Source: Variovorax paradoxus (GTDB taxonomy: Bacteria; Pseudomonadota; Gammaproteobacteria; Burkholderiales; Burkholderiaceae_C). From it: 64,000 bases of DNA. Positions 43,049-51,498 of this stretch are shown one piece after another (position 1 is the first letter of the stretch; every line of letters begins with the position of its first letter). The stretch covers positions 55,458 through 119,457 of the forward strand of contig NZ_JAUSRN010000018.1 of NCBI RefSeq assembly GCF_030811855.1. The letters are read 5' to 3'. Position numbers and translations under genes: made by a program. Under the pieces are notes generated by a model. The model did no database searches and was not told the DNA's origin. It saw nothing but the letters and a program-made list of their open reading frames with translations.

Positions 43049-43093
43049 TCGGACTTTTATTTCACGCTCCAGCAGTCTCGGATTTTTATTCCA
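43049..43093. promoter_or_regulatory. A+T-rich control region with direct repeats between glmS and the Lrp gene
   Basis: Two 16-base direct repeats, TCGGACTTTTATTTCA (43049-43064) and TCGGATTTTTATTCCA (43078-43093), match at 14 of 16 bases and start 29 bases apart (about 2.8 helical turns). They lie in the most A+T-rich stretch of the area, just before the Lrp-type gene (ATG 43108). Probable binding sites for that regulator, controlling itself and perhaps glmS. Confidence 0.6.
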
Positions 43094-43107
43094 TAATTTG
43101 AATACAT

Positions 43108-43593
43108 ATGGAATCGATTTCTCTTGATGCAATAGATCTCCGCTTGCTGGACGCCTTACAGCGCGATGCCTCGCAAACCAACCAGCGGCTGGCCGCGGAC
43201 GTAGGCATATCGCCGCCCACATGCCTGCGCCGCGTTCAGCGCCTTCGGCAAGAAGGGCTCATCGAGCGGCAGATTGCACTGCTCTCGCCCGACCGGCTGG
43301 CCACGGTGCTGGGGCACGGGCTGCAGGCAGTGATCGAAATTTCGTTGGACCGGCAAGACGCCGCAGCGCTCGATGCCTTCGAGGCGCGCGTGATTGCCGA
43401 CGACGCCGTTCAGCAGTGCTGGCGCGTCTCGCCGGGTCCGGATTTCGTACTGGTGGTGGCCGCCCGCGACATGCCGGACTACGGCGCGCTGGCGCAGCGG
43501 CTCTTCACCGCCGACGCCAACGTGCGCAACGTGAAGGCTTTCTTCAGCCTCAAGCGCGCGAAGTTCGAACCCAAGGTGCCGCTCGCGCCCTGA
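43108..43593 (+). CDS. Lrp/AsnC-family transcriptional regulator
   Basis: 161 residues from the ATG at 43108. N-terminal winged helix (about 5-60: LDAIDLRLLDALQRDASQTN, then LAADVGISPPTCLRRVQRLR) and the C-terminal RAM ligand/oligomerisation domain (about 70-150). Amino-acid sensing is the usual role. Divergent from glmS with direct repeats between them. The neighbouring glmU gene runs convergently, with 26 bases between the two stops. Confidence 0.92.
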   Translation: MESISLDAIDLRLLDALQRDASQTNQRLAADVGISPPTCLRRVQRLRQEGLIERQIALLSPDRLATVLGHGLQAVIEISLDRQDAAALDAFEARVIADDAVQQCWRVSPGPDFVLVVAARDMPDYGALAQRLFTADANVRNVKAFFSLKRAKFEPKVPLAP

Positions 43594-43619
43594 ACGCGCA
43601 GCTTGCTTGCTGCAGGAGA

Positions 43620-45050
43620 TCAGGCCTTCGGCGTCTTCTGCGGGCGTTTCCAGTTCGGAAAGCTCACCTGCTTGCCGCGCGCCACGGTGAGCGCCCCGGG
43701 CGCGGTCGACTTGTTGACCGTGGACCCTCCGCCGATGGTGCCGCCCGCGCCGATGGTGACCGGCGCCACCAGCACGCAGTTGCTGCCCACGTGCACGTCG
43801 TCCTCGATGACCGTACGGTGCTTGTTGGCGCCGTCGTAATTGGCGGTGATGCTGCCCGCGCCGTAGTTGACGCGCTGGCCCACGCTCGCATCGCCCAGGT
43901 AAGCCAGGTGATTGGCCTTGGCGCCGTCGGCCAGGGTCGAATTCTTGACTTCGACGAAGTTGCCGATGTGCACCTCGGTGCCAAGCTGTGCACCGGGCCG
44001 CAGCCGGGCGAAGGGGCCGACGAGCGACCGTTCGCCCACCGTCACGCCGGCCTTTTCGCCGTCGATATGGGTGAAGGGGTGGATCACCGCGCCCGCTTCG
44101 ATGCGCGCGTTGGCAATCACGCAGTTCGCGCCGATTCGCACACCTTCACCCAGGTACACAGCGCCCTCGAACACGCAGTTGACGTCGATCTCCACGTCGG
44201 CCTCGCAAGCCAGCGTGCCGCGCAGGTCGAAGCGCGCCGGGTCGGCCAGGCGAACGCCTTGCGACATCAGCGCATCCGCCTGGCGCAGCTGCCATGCCCG
44301 CTCGAGCGACGCCAGCTGCGCGGGGCTGTTGATGCCGGCCACCTGCAGCGCATCGGCGATCACATGCGCAACCACGGGCACGCCGTCGGCGGCGGCCAGC
44401 TTGACGATGTCGGTGAGGTAGTACTCGCCCTGCGCATTGCGGTTGTCCAGCCGCGCGAGCCAGCCCTTGAGCCGACCTGCGGGCACTGCCATCACGCCGC
44501 TGTAGATTTCGCGAATCTGGCGCTGTGCCTCGTTGGCGTCTTTCTGCTCGACGATGGCCGTGACTTCGCCAGCGCCCTGCCCTTCGGCGCGGACGATGCG
44601 CCCGTAGCCGGAAGGATCGGCGAACTCGATGGTCAGGAGCGCGAGCCGCTCGCCCGCGCTGGCGGCGATGAGTGCGCGCAGCGTTTCCTCGCCGATGAGT
44701 GGTACGTCGCCCGACAGCACCAGCACTGTGCCGTCGTCAGGCAGGAGCGGAACCGCCTGCTGCACCGCATGGCCGGTGCCAAGCTGCGGCTCCTGCCGCG
44801 CAAACTGCAAGCCGGCGCCCACGGCGCTGGCGGACATGGCGGCCTCGACCTCGGCTGCGCCATGGCCGGTGACCACGACCACGTGGCGGGCGCCGATGCG
44901 CGCGGCAGTGTCGGTCACGTGCGCAAGCAGTGCACGCCCGGCCAATCGATGCAACACTTTGGGCAGCCGGCTCTTCATGCGCGTGCCTTTGCCGGCCGCC
45001 ATGATGACGACGTCGATGGGTCCCTGGTTGTCCTGCGGAATCTGATTCAT
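43620..45050 (-). CDS. glmU: Bifunctional N-acetylglucosamine-1-P uridyltransferase / glucosamine-1-P acetyltransferase
   Basis: 476 residues from the ATG at 45050 (MNQIPQDNQGPIDVVIMAAG), with AGAAAGAAGC before it; an upstream in-frame start at 45080 is not supported. N-terminal pyrophosphorylase: VIMAAGKGTRMKS, GDVPLIGEETL, GEYYLTDIV. C-terminal left-handed beta-helix (about 255-476): DVEIDVNCVFEGAVYLG, FVEVKNSTLADGAKANHLAY and NYDGANKHRT, which includes the acetyl-CoA site. Makes UDP-GlcNAc, with GlmS in the same area. Its start codon overlaps a potential start of the divergent DUF6279 gene on the opposite strand. Confidence 0.96.
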   Translation of the reverse strand: MNQIPQDNQGPIDVVIMAAGKGTRMKSRLPKVLHRLAGRALLAHVTDTAARIGARHVVVVTGHGAAEVEAAMSASAVGAGLQFARQEPQLGTGHAVQQAVPLLPDDGTVLVLSGDVPLIGEETLRALIAASAGERLALLTIEFADPSGYGRIVRAEGQGAGEVTAIVEQKDANEAQRQIREIYSGVMAVPAGRLKGWLARLDNRNAQGEYYLTDIVKLAAADGVPVVAHVIADALQVAGINSPAQLASLERAWQLRQADALMSQGVRLADPARFDLRGTLACEADVEIDVNCVFEGAVYLGEGVRIGANCVIANARIEAGAVIHPFTHIDGEKAGVTVGERSLVGPFARLRPGAQLGTEVHIGNFVEVKNSTLADGAKANHLAYLGDASVGQRVNYGAGSITANYDGANKHRTVIEDDVHVGSNCVLVAPVTIGAGGTIGGGSTVNKSTAPGALTVARGKQVSFPNWKRPQKTPKA

Positions 45051-45066
45051 GCTTCTTTCTACCCGA

Positions 45067-45936
45067 ATGAGTGGCGCCAACTTGGCGCGAATTATCGGTG
45101 TGCTGCTGGTGGCCGCCGCGCTCGGGGCGTGCAGTGCGGTCAGGCTGGCTTACAACAATCTTCCCGAGGTGAGCTATTGGTGGCTGGACGCCTACCTCGA
45201 CTTCGACGGTTCGCAGACGCCCAAAGTGCGCGATGAACTCGCGCAACTTCAGGCCTGGCACCGGCAGAACGAACTCCCCCGCGTGGCCAGCCTGCTTCAG
45301 GAAGCGCAAGCAATGGCACCGGGCGAGGTAACCCCGGCACAGGCCTGCCGCATGGCGGACCAGATCCGGGAGCGCCTGCTGGCAGTGGCCGAGCGCGCGG
45401 AGCCGGCGGGCACCGAGTTGGCCCTGAGCCTGGGCGAGAGCCAGCTGCTGCAGCTGGAGCGCAAGTACGCCAAGGTCAACGCCGAATACCGCAAGAAATG
45501 GCTCGACCGCAGCGCCGCCGAGGTCCAGGAGAAACGCTACGAGAAATATCTCGATCGTCTGGAAGACTTCTATGGCCGGTTGACCCCGGAACAGCGCGAC
45601 CTGGTGCGCAGGCAGCTAGCGCAATCAACCTTCGACCCGCGGGTGATCGATGCCGGACGCCGCAGGCGCCAGCAGCAGACGCTGGAAATGCTGCGCAGTC
45701 TCAACGCCTCCAAGCCGTCGGCGGCCGAAGCGCGCGCGGCCATCCATGCCTGGGTGATGCGCTTCGCCGCCCCGCCGCCTGGGCCTGGGCGCGATCAACA
45801 GCAGGCCCTGCTGCAGGAAGGCTGCAGCAACCTGGCGGCTCTGCACAACACCACCAGCGCCAGCCAACGGGAGCGGGCAGTGCGGCGGCTGCAGGCGTAC
45901 GAGGACGATGTGCGGCAGCTGGCGGCTGCACGATGA
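45067..45936 (+). CDS. DUF6279 family lipoprotein
   Basis: 289 residues from the ATG at 45067, which opens into the signal peptide; an ATG at 45049 would overlap the glmU start and adds 6 residues. Lipobox at VAAALGAC|SAV (Cys about residue 21). The mature part is almost wholly helical, charged and Arg/Glu/Gln-rich (NLPEVSYWWLDAYLDFDG near the front, then YYEK-type helices), as in DUF6279 proteins; function unknown, probably envelope-associated. Convergent with the Crp/Fnr gene downstream (16 bases). Confidence 0.85.
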   Translation: MSGANLARIIGVLLVAAALGACSAVRLAYNNLPEVSYWWLDAYLDFDGSQTPKVRDELAQLQAWHRQNELPRVASLLQEAQAMAPGEVTPAQACRMADQIRERLLAVAERAEPAGTELALSLGESQLLQLERKYAKVNAEYRKKWLDRSAAEVQEKRYEKYLDRLEDFYGRLTPEQRDLVRRQLAQSTFDPRVIDAGRRRRQQQTLEMLRSLNASKPSAAEARAAIHAWVMRFAAPPPGPGRDQQQALLQEGCSNLAALHNTTSASQRERAVRRLQAYEDDVRQLAAAR

Positions 45937-45952
45937 ATTCGAAGCCGCGCCG

Positions 45953-46723
45953 CTAGATGAGCGGCGTCGGCCGCAAGGGACGCTCGAAGTAGTCGCCCAG
46001 CGTTTCAAGCGCGCGCGGCTCCAGAATGCGCAGCCATCCTGCATCGAGCTTGTAGAGCCCGAGGTTCTGTAGCCTGCGTAGTGTCTTGTTGGTGTGCACC
46101 AGCGAGAGCCCCAATGCGTCGGCCAGGTGCTGCTGGTTGAACGGAAACTCGACCCAGCCATCGCGCTCCATGCCCACGCGCTGGGCCCGGCGATAGAGGT
46201 GCATCAACAGCATGGCGACGCGCTCGCTCGCGTTGCGCCGGCCGGCGGTCACCAGGTTGTCGTCGACCAGTTTTTCCTCGCGCGCGGCCAGCCAGGTGAT
46301 GGCGTAGCCCAGCCTGGGCTGGGCATGGAACAGCTCCCAAAGCTTGTCGCGCGAAAACGCGCAGAGCGTGGTGTCGGTCACGGCCTCCACGCCGTGCGTC
46401 TGGCCGTCGGCAAACTCGTCCTGCAACCCGATGAAATCGCCGGGCAGCAGGAAATTGAGTATTTGGCGACGTCCATCGCCCAGCGTCTTGTAGCGAAACG
46501 CCCATCCTGCATAGAGCGTGAACAGCTGGGTGCTCGGCCGATGCTCCTCGACGATCGCGCCGCCGGCCGGAACACGGCGGGAACCGATGCGAAACGACTC
46601 GATGGTCTTCAGTTCTTCCGCCGAGGCCGGGAGGAAGGCTTCGAGCTGGCGCAAGGCACAGTCGTCGCAGGGATTCGGGCCCTGTGGCGGCGACGCCGTA
46701 GGCAAATAGTCCTCGAATTTCAC
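45953..46723 (-). CDS. Crp/Fnr-family transcriptional regulator
   Basis: 256 residues. Cyclic-nucleotide-binding-type beta-barrel (about 50-150: YAGWAFRYKTLGDGRRQILN, LLPGDFIGLQDEF) and a C-terminal winged helix (about 180-245: QQHLADALGLSLVHTNKTLR). Near the N-terminus CDDC (about 19-22) recalls FNR, but only one further cysteine (TTLCAFS) is seen in the barrel, so a standard 4-Cys [4Fe-4S] cluster is unlikely. The N-terminal 30 residues are poorly conserved. The 7-bp hairpin at 45948-45966 spans its stop codon. It is divergent from the blue-light sensor gene across about 92 bases. Confidence 0.88.
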   Translation of the reverse strand: MKFEDYLPTASPPQGPNPCDDCALRQLEAFLPASAEELKTIESFRIGSRRVPAGGAIVEEHRPSTQLFTLYAGWAFRYKTLGDGRRQILNFLLPGDFIGLQDEFADGQTHGVEAVTDTTLCAFSRDKLWELFHAQPRLGYAITWLAAREEKLVDDNLVTAGRRNASERVAMLLMHLYRRAQRVGMERDGWVEFPFNQQHLADALGLSLVHTNKTLRRLQNLGLYKLDAGWLRILEPRALETLGDYFERPLRPTPLI

Positions 46724-46815
46724 GCGCCACTATAGGCTTTTCGCCTGTGTCTTTTTACATTTCGTGGGGGGCGGCAGCTTCATAAACTTCGCTCGTGTTC
46801 CGTCCCCGTTTCGCA

Positions 46816-47220
46816 ATGACAGAAGAAGCAGCTCTCCACGAAGTCTTTTATTGCAGCATGCTCACGCAGGACCTGCCGCCAGCCACGGTCGGCTCGATCG
46901 TGACGCAGGCCCGCGCCCGCAATGCCCAGCACAGCATCACCGGCCTGCTCGTTTTCGACGGCATGCGCTTCTGCCAGCACCTGGAAGGACCGCAGGGCGC
47001 CGTGGAATCCTTGATGGAACGCATCGCGCAAGATCCCAGGCACACGTGCGTCAGGGTGGTCTATCGCGGGCCCTTGGCAGCCCGCCGCTACTCGGGCTTT
47101 GGCATGGGCCTGGCCGAAAGCGAGGGTCCCCATCTCATGGCCGGCGTCCATGCGCTGGAAGGGGAAGCCGCACTCAAGCATTTCCTGGCGCTGCAGCCCA
47201 GTTTCGACATCAACGCCTGA
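46816..47220 (+). CDS. Stand-alone BLUF-domain blue-light sensor
   Basis: 134 residues from the ATG at 46816; a GTG at 46795 would add 7. The flavin-site residues keep exact BLUF spacing: Tyr12 (VFYCSML), Asn36 (ARARNAQHS) and Gln54 (FCQHLEG), 24 and 18 apart as in AppA/PixD. The later position usually holding Trp reads YSGFGMGL (Phe) with the Met retained. So it should bind FAD and respond to blue light, but as a single domain (PixD type) it must signal through a partner. The divergent Crp/Fnr regulator is a candidate by position. Confidence 0.88.
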   Translation: MTEEAALHEVFYCSMLTQDLPPATVGSIVTQARARNAQHSITGLLVFDGMRFCQHLEGPQGAVESLMERIAQDPRHTCVRVVYRGPLAARRYSGFGMGLAESEGPHLMAGVHALEGEAALKHFLALQPSFDINA

Positions 47221-47228
47221 AAAACAAA

Positions 47229-47250
47229 AAAGGCGGCCGAAGCCGCCTTT
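47229..47250 (-). terminator. Rho-independent terminator for the DUF2917 gene
   Basis: Perfect 9-bp stem AAAGGCGGC / GCCGCCTTT with tetraloop CGAA. On the minus strand it is followed by TTTTTGTTTT, a good U-tract, and lies 22 bases past the stop of the gene at 47273. On the plus strand (BLUF gene) only three T follow, so it may be partly bidirectional. Confidence 0.85.
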
Positions 47251-47272
47251 CCGTCTGTGGGAAACCAGGCGC

Positions 47273-47593
47273 TCAGGCCGGATCCCACGAGTAGGTGGCG
47301 CCGTAGCCGTCCCACGCTTCCATGACGATGCGCTGGCCGGCGGCCACGGTCATCGACTCGCCCGGTGCCAGCACCAGGTCTTCACTGGGGGCGGCCGAAG
47401 TGGCGTCCGGCGTGATCCAGACTCGGCCCTGCTTGACCTTCAGCACGCTGGCCGACCGCGCCTTCAGGCTCATCGCCTCGCCGGGCGCAATCTGCCAGGC
47501 GCCGCGGCGCACGGCCGGCGGAACGGCGGTAGCGGTACGGGCGGCGGGCGCGAGGGTGGCGAGCGATTCGTTGGTGCAGACAGCGGTAGACAT
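47273..47593 (-). CDS. DUF2917 family protein
   Basis: 106 residues from the ATG at 47593, with AAGGAGTTTCAT upstream. The DUF2917 pattern runs through residues about 33-100: WQIAPGEAMSLKARSASVLK, VKQGRVWITPD and LVLAPGESMTVAAGQRIVME, a short cupin-like beta-fold. Cytoplasmic by appearance. It is divergent from a LysR gene (47760), an arrangement I have seen often for this family in Burkholderiales, suggesting the LysR protein controls it. A second DUF2917-like gene lies at 58376. Confidence 0.88.
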   Translation of the reverse strand: MSTAVCTNESLATLAPAARTATAVPPAVRRGAWQIAPGEAMSLKARSASVLKVKQGRVWITPDATSAAPSEDLVLAPGESMTVAAGQRIVMEAWDGYGATYSWDPA

Positions 47594-47759
47594 ATGAAAC
47601 TCCTTGGCGTTGCCGAATTGAGATTGCACAGACGGAGGCAATAGCGCAGTTCGGGAATGAATGATCGTTTTTGTGCCGTTGGCAGTCCAATGAAAACGAG
47701 GTAGCCTACTGATTCCGAATCCGCATCAATCGAAACCGAGGCCGCCCACGCCTTCATCC

Positions 47760-48743
47760 ATGCAGCATTCCCAGACCCACCTGCGCTCGCGGCCCATTTC
47801 GGCCGGCCACCTGCGTGCCTTCGAGGCCGTGGCACGGCACCTGAACTTCCGGGCCGCCGCTGAAGAAATGGCGCTCACCCAGTCGGCCGTGAGCCGCCAG
47901 ATCCAGTCGCTCGAGGAAGAAGTGGGCGTGTCGCTGTTCCTGCGGCACACGCGCGCGGTGGAGCTCACGAGCGCCGGGGCGCAATTGCTGCTGGCGGTGC
48001 AGCAGTCGCTGCCGCGCATCGATACGGCCGTGCGTCAGATTCGCCAGAGCGCCGGGCGAAAGAGCGTGTCGCTCACCACCTTTGCGTCTTTTGCATCGAT
48101 GTGGCTCATCCCGAGGCTCGAGGCCTTTCAGCGCGACAACCCCGAGATCGACATCCGCATTGATGCCAGCGACGTGGCGGTCGACCTGGACGTGGCCGAC
48201 GTCGACATTGCCCTGCGCTACGGAACGCGCGAAGCCATGCCGCCCACCGCGGTGCGCCTGTTCGGCGAAACGCTCACGCCGGTGGCGAGCCCCTGGCTAT
48301 TGAAGAGCAGCCCGCCCATCAAGACCCCTGCCGACATCGCCCGCTTCACGCTGATCGAGGCCGGCGACGCGCACCGCACGCACCTCGAATGGCTGACCTG
48401 GCGGCGCTGGTTCGAAGTGAATGGCCTGGAGCGGGCGCAGCCCAAGCGCTGGCTCTATTTCAACTACGCCTACCAAATGGTCCAGGCCGCGCTCACCGGC
48501 CAGGGCGTGACGCTGGCGCGCAGTTCGCTCATCGCCGAAAGCCTGGCCAATGGCGACCTGGTCGAGGTGCTGCCGCAGCACCGCATGGATTCGCCGATGG
48601 GCTACTGGCTCATCGCTGGGCCGCGCAATGCGCTGCGGCCTGAAATCCGGGCGTTCTGGGACTGGCTGCAGGCCCAGGCCGTCACCACGCGCGAGACCAT
48701 CGGCGAAGTGCCTGATCCGGACACGGTCGACAACATCGACTGA
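47760..48743 (+). CDS. LysR-family regulator, GcvA-like
   Basis: 327 residues. N-terminal HTH (about 15-75: LRAFEAVARHLNFRAAAEEM, TQSAVSRQIQSLEEEVGVSL) and a LysR substrate-binding domain (to about 310) with SVSLTTFASFASMWLIPRL and the GcvA-type patterns RYGTREAMPPTAVRLFGETL and VTLARSSLIAESLANG. Role unknown; by position it may control the divergent DUF2917 gene. A family-wide dispersed repeat (48765-48838) fills the gap to the next gene on the opposite strand. Confidence 0.88.
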   Translation: MQHSQTHLRSRPISAGHLRAFEAVARHLNFRAAAEEMALTQSAVSRQIQSLEEEVGVSLFLRHTRAVELTSAGAQLLLAVQQSLPRIDTAVRQIRQSAGRKSVSLTTFASFASMWLIPRLEAFQRDNPEIDIRIDASDVAVDLDVADVDIALRYGTREAMPPTAVRLFGETLTPVASPWLLKSSPPIKTPADIARFTLIEAGDAHRTHLEWLTWRRWFEVNGLERAQPKRWLYFNYAYQMVQAALTGQGVTLARSSLIAESLANGDLVEVLPQHRMDSPMGYWLIAGPRNALRPEIRAFWDWLQAQAVTTRETIGEVPDPDTVDNID

Positions 48744-48764
48744 ACGAAGCATCAGCGAGAGGTG

Positions 48765-48838
48765 GCCGCCGGGCCGCCCCAAGGCGGGCCACGCCTCCCC
48801 TCGGGGGGTGGAGTTACACGAAGTGAAAAGCCGGAGGG
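48765..48838. repeat. Intergenic palindromic repeat element
   Basis: A short element with nested palindromes (CCGCC-CCAA-GGCGG, and CCCC-TC-GGGG) followed by ACACGAAGTGAAAAGCC, ending next to the 5-FTHF cyclo-ligase stop. The ACACGAAGTG...GGAG layout matches a repeat I associate with Comamonadaceae intergenic regions. Not part of any reading frame here. Confidence 0.5.
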
Positions 48839-48839
48839 T

Positions 48840-49457
48840 TCAAGAAGTCGGCCAGACGACTCCGTTGTCGTTCAGGATCGCATCGAGCGGCAGGTCGTGC
48901 GGCCCGGGCTCAAAGTCTTCCAGAAAGCCGTTGGTGAATCCCAGTCCCACGGTGTAGGGGCGCGGCTCCAGCGCCGCCAGCGTGCGGTCGTAGAAGCCGC
49001 CGCCGTAGCCCAGCCGGTAGCCGCCCGCGCTGTAGCCCACGCAGGGCACGAACAGCAGCGTGGGCACGATCAGCTCGGTGTCCTTGGGTTTGGGAATGCC
49101 ATAGGCGTCTTCTTCCATCTGGCACCCGGGGTACCAGGCATGGAAGGTCAGCGTCTTGTGCACCTTGTTCATCACCGGCAGCCCGATGCGGCGGCGCTGC
49201 GGCTCGTCGATGAGCTCGCCGTCTTCTTTCCAGCGATGCAGCGCGGGAAGCGGATCGAACTCGCCCTTGATCGGCCAGTAGGCGCCAATCACGGTCTCGG
49301 GCCGGCCGACCAGCCAGATCCGCATCACCCGCTGCAGCAGGTCGGCCCTGGCGAGCCGGTCGGGCATGGCCAGGCGCTGCTCGATCAGCGCTTTTCGCAC
49401 CTGATCCTTGAGAAAACCCGTGGTCGCCGAGGTGTCGGCATCCTTTGACTTGTCCAT
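48840..49457 (-). CDS. 5-formyltetrahydrofolate cyclo-ligase
   Basis: 205 residues from the ATG at 49457, with GGGGGATT directly upstream; a longer frame to 49688 lies opposite the next gene. The family signature GYGGGFYDR is present near residue 155, with IGAYWPIKGEFDP earlier. It converts 5-formyl-THF to 5,10-methenyl-THF with ATP (EC 6.3.3.2). Divergent from slt by 9 bases between start codons, so their promoters must overlap. Confidence 0.92.
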   Translation of the reverse strand: MDKSKDADTSATTGFLKDQVRKALIEQRLAMPDRLARADLLQRVMRIWLVGRPETVIGAYWPIKGEFDPLPALHRWKEDGELIDEPQRRRIGLPVMNKVHKTLTFHAWYPGCQMEEDAYGIPKPKDTELIVPTLLFVPCVGYSAGGYRLGYGGGFYDRTLAALEPRPYTVGLGFTNGFLEDFEPGPHDLPLDAILNDNGVVWPTS

Positions 49458-49466
49458 AATCCCCCG

Positions 49467-51497
49467 ATGCAGTTCCCAAGCATTTTGGCACCCATGTGCC
49501 ATCGCCCGCTCCGCGCGGCGCCCGCACTCCTTTTTTCCGCCGTCTTGTACGCAGCCGCTTTGCTCTCGCAGCAGCCGGCGAGTGCGCAGACAAACACCAA
49601 CGACGACGTGCTCATCCAGATGAAGCAGGCCTTCCAGCGCGGTGACAAAGGCCGCCTGGCGGCGCTGTTGCCGCAAGCGCGCGGCCATGCGCTCGAACCC
49701 TGGGCCGCCTACTGGGAGCTCAAGGCCCGGCTGCAGGAAGCGTCGGCCAGCGAAGTGCAGGACTTCTTCGCGCGCTATCCCGGCACCTACCAGGAAGACC
49801 GCCTGCGCAACGACTGGCTGCTGCTGCTGGGCCAGCGCCGCGACTGGGATGGCTTTGCATCCGCAGTGGCGGGCTTCCGCATGGGCGACGACCCGCAGGT
49901 GCGCTGCTACGCCGTCTTGGTCGAAGCTCTACGCACCGGCAGCGCCACACAGGCCCAGGCCGACGAAGTGCAACGCAGCTGGTTCAGCCAGAAAGAGGCG
50001 GACGACGGCTGTCTCACCGCCGCTGACCGCATGATCGCCGCCCGCCTGATGTCGACCAACGATGCCTGGAAGAAGGCGCGGCTGGCCATGGAGGCCAATC
50101 GCCCGCAGGCCGCGCGCGGGGCCGTGACCCTGGCCGCGCCCGATGCGCTGCCGCTGTTCGAAGAGCTCAACGCCAGCGCGGCCAAGTTCCTGACCGGCCG
50201 CGCCTTCGTGGCGGCCAAGTCGCGCAAGGAGCTGGTGGTGCTGGCACTCATCAAGGTGGCCGTGGCCGACCCCGACCAGGCCGCATCGCAACTCGACAGC
50301 AAGTGGGGTCCCATGCTGTCGGCCGAAGAACGCAACTGGCTCTGGGGCACCATCGGCCGCCAGGCTGCGAGCAAGCTTTCGCCGCTGGCCGGCAGCTACT
50401 TTGCCAACGTCTCCAAGAACGGCGACCTGTCCGACGACATGCTCGCGTGGCGCGTGCGCGCCGCGCTGCGCGCCGGCCAGTGGAAAGAAGTGGCGCCCGC
50501 CATCAACGCCATGAGCGACTCCGCCCAGCAAGAGCCGACCTGGATCTACTGGAAGGCGCGCGCACTCAGCGCCGCGGGCGGCGATGACCGCCGCGCCCAG
50601 GCGCGCGAGCTCTACCAGTCCATTGCCGGAACCCGCGGCTTCTATGAAATGCTGGCGCTCGAAGAGCTCGGCCAACGCATCGTCGTGCCCACGCGGCCGG
50701 CACCGCTCACACCCGAAGAGAAGAACGCAGCGCGCAGCAACATCGCGCTCAACCGTGCGCTCTATGCCATCGCCATCGGGCTGCGCCCGGAGGGCACGCG
50801 CGAATGGAACTACGCCACCAACCTGCACGACAAGGGCGGCATGGACGACCGTGCGCTGCTGGCCGCGGCCGACTTCGCCTGCCAGCGCGAGGTGTGGGAC
50901 CGCTGCATCAACACCAGCGAACGCACCAAGGGCACGATCGACATGGAGCAGCGCTTTCCGATGCCGTTCCACGACACGGTGCTGCGCAAGAGCCAGGACA
51001 TCGGGCTCGACCCCGCCTACGTGTACGGGCTGATCCGCCAGGAAAGCCGCTTCATCATGGACGCGCGCTCCGGCGTGGGCGCCTCGGGCCTGATGCAGGT
51101 CATGCCGGCCACCGCACGCTGGACCGCGCGCAAGATCGGCATGAACGACTTCACGCCAGGGCAGATCAACGACCGCGAGACCAACATCACCATCGGCACC
51201 AACTACCTGAAGCTCGCGCTCGACGATTTCGACGGCTCCATGGCACTGGCCGCCGCGGCCTACAACGCCGGCCCCGGCCGGCCGCGCAGCTGGCGCAACG
51301 GCCCGGTCATGGACGCCGCGATCTGGGCCGAGAACGTGCCCTTCAACGAAACGCGCGACTACGTGAAGAAGGTGCTCGCCAACACCACCAACTACGCGGC
51401 GCTGATCAGCGGACGCCCTCAATCGCTGAAGGAACGCCTCGGCCGGGTCGGACCGCGCGACGCCTCGGAGCCGGAGCCCAACAAGGACCTCCCCTGA
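49467..51497 (+). CDS. slt: Soluble lytic murein transglycosylase (Slt70-like)
   Basis: 676 residues; signal peptide ends near QQPASAQ (about residue 41). The long alpha-superhelix (about 45-500) precedes the SLT lysozyme-like domain: GLIRQESRF with catalytic E526, then SGLMQVMPATA and YNAGPGRPRSW. It cleaves peptidoglycan with 1,6-anhydro product in the periplasm. The divergent cyclo-ligase start is only 9 bases away; the mgtC gene begins one base past its stop, so those two are likely co-transcribed. Confidence 0.95.
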   Translation: MQFPSILAPMCHRPLRAAPALLFSAVLYAAALLSQQPASAQTNTNDDVLIQMKQAFQRGDKGRLAALLPQARGHALEPWAAYWELKARLQEASASEVQDFFARYPGTYQEDRLRNDWLLLLGQRRDWDGFASAVAGFRMGDDPQVRCYAVLVEALRTGSATQAQADEVQRSWFSQKEADDGCLTAADRMIAARLMSTNDAWKKARLAMEANRPQAARGAVTLAAPDALPLFEELNASAAKFLTGRAFVAAKSRKELVVLALIKVAVADPDQAASQLDSKWGPMLSAEERNWLWGTIGRQAASKLSPLAGSYFANVSKNGDLSDDMLAWRVRAALRAGQWKEVAPAINAMSDSAQQEPTWIYWKARALSAAGGDDRRAQARELYQSIAGTRGFYEMLALEELGQRIVVPTRPAPLTPEEKNAARSNIALNRALYAIAIGLRPEGTREWNYATNLHDKGGMDDRALLAAADFACQREVWDRCINTSERTKGTIDMEQRFPMPFHDTVLRKSQDIGLDPAYVYGLIRQESRFIMDARSGVGASGLMQVMPATARWTARKIGMNDFTPGQINDRETNITIGTNYLKLALDDFDGSMALAAAAYNAGPGRPRSWRNGPVMDAAIWAENVPFNETRDYVKKVLANTTNYAALISGRPQSLKERLGRVGPRDASEPEPNKDLP

Positions 51498-51498
51498 G

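Noticed and set aside
42969..43107. Possible glmS ribozyme or riboswitch upstream of glmS
   Set aside because: No conserved ribozyme core was found, and that element is typical of Gram-positive bacteria; the A+T-rich repeats fit regulator binding instead.
41052..43127. 691-codon plus-strand frame opposite glmS
   Set aside because: Shadow of the glmS gene on the other strand; no motifs.
43598..43613. Hairpin GCAGC/GCTGC between the Lrp and glmU stops
   Set aside because: Only 5 bp, no T-run; too weak to call a terminator.
46724..46815. FNR-box (TTGAT-N4-ATCAA) between the Crp/Fnr and BLUF genes
   Set aside because: No matching dyad is present in this gap.
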